Assembly (NCBI GenBank): GCA_030637965.1
Contig: DAOWFO010000081.1
Location: 1-13,579 of the forward strand
Direction of reading: 5' to 3'
Length of the DNA: 13,579 nt
Source of the DNA: Thermoplasmata archaeon
Lineage (GTDB): Archaea > Thermoplasmatota > E2 > DHVEG-1
The first letter of the stretch is position 1; each line of letters opens with the position of its first letter. Shown piece after piece: positions 13,474-13,579 of this stretch. Position numbers and translations under genes: made by a program. Below the pieces are notes generated by a model. The model was not told the origin of the DNA and made no database searches. It saw only the letters and a list, made by a program, of their open reading frames with translations.

Positions 13474-13579
13474 ATGGGGAAAAAGATAACAGTCGGTGTT
13501 TTGGCATCTGGAACAGGGACAAATCTACAAACCATTATTGATGCATCTGAAAAAGGTATAATTGATGTGGAAGTTGTAA
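13474..13579 (+). CDS. purN: Phosphoribosylglycinamide formyltransferase PurN, N-terminal part
   Basis: The gene is cut by the right edge after 35 codons. PurN transfers a formyl group from formyl-folate to GAR, the third step of purine synthesis. The visible N-terminus has the expected first beta strand and phosphate-binding loop, VGVLASGTGTNLQTIID (7-23), followed by EKGIIDVEVV, which fits the second strand of PurN. The catalytic Asn-His-Asp residues lie outside the window. The start is the first ATG in frame and agrees with the family N-terminus and with a TATA-like box at leaderless distance. It is separated from trm1 by 135 bases, so it is probably an independent transcription unit. Confidence 0.85.
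   Translation, partial: MGKKITVGVLASGTGTNLQTIIDASEKGIIDVEVV

Noticed and set aside
1..13579. tRNA genes, rRNA, CRISPR repeats, insertion sequences, integration sites, inteins
   Set aside because: I looked in the gaps and through the genes and saw no cloverleaf elements, regular direct repeats, transposase motifs, terminal inverted repeats or interrupted family motifs. All recognised genes appear intact apart from the two cut by the window edges.

Overview
The window is a compact, AT-rich piece of archaeal chromosome. The archaeal assignment rests on family content: the DP1 subunit of the D-family DNA polymerase, a DUF424 protein, an archaeal-type Trm1, an ArfC-type riboflavin reductase, an archaeosortase, and an archaetidylserine synthase/decarboxylase pair. 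TATA-like boxes lie about 28-30 nt upstream of several start codons (leaderless transcripts), while genes inside operons carry strong GGAGG-type ribosome binding sites. The content fits a euryarchaeal-type lineage in the broad sense. I cannot name the species or order from this sequence.

Layout. 1-473 (-): start of DNA polymerase D small subunit, cut by the window edge. 474-751: divergent intergenic region with three TATA-like boxes. 752-1051 (+): DUF424 protein, convergent with a Mut7-C/PIN-like RNase with zinc ribbon (1056-1520, -). 1707-2198 (+): an unrecognised coiled-coil protein. 2220-3540 (-): thyX-arfC pair (dTMP synthesis and flavin/F420 precursor synthesis). 3718-9241 (+): ten tightly packed membrane-protein genes. 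9330-11583 (+): archaeosortase, archaetidylserine decarboxylase, archaetidylserine synthase. 11660-13338 (+): THEP1-type NTPase and tRNA m2,2G26 methyltransferase Trm1. 13474-13579 (+): start of purN, cut by the window edge. I see no tRNA, rRNA, CRISPR, IS element or integration site.

The most interesting region is 3718-9241. Its order is MrpE-MrpF-MrpG-MbhD-MbhE-MrpB-MrpC-MrpD-MbhI-MbhM, the whole membrane arm of a group 4 membrane-bound hydrogenase/sulfane reductase (Mbh/Mbs), including the docking subunit MbhM with its conserved loops. The peripheral redox arm (MbhJ, K, L, N) is missing from both flanks. Either the catalytic module is encoded elsewhere, or this is a membrane arm that docks another partner or none. 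The downstream artA-pssD-pssA set is the recognised partnership in which archaeosortase trims C-terminal signals of surface proteins and the archaetidylserine/archaetidylethanolamine pathway is connected with lipid anchoring. Here the synthase has Glu in place of one of the four conserved Asp residues of the CDP-alcohol phosphotransferase motif.
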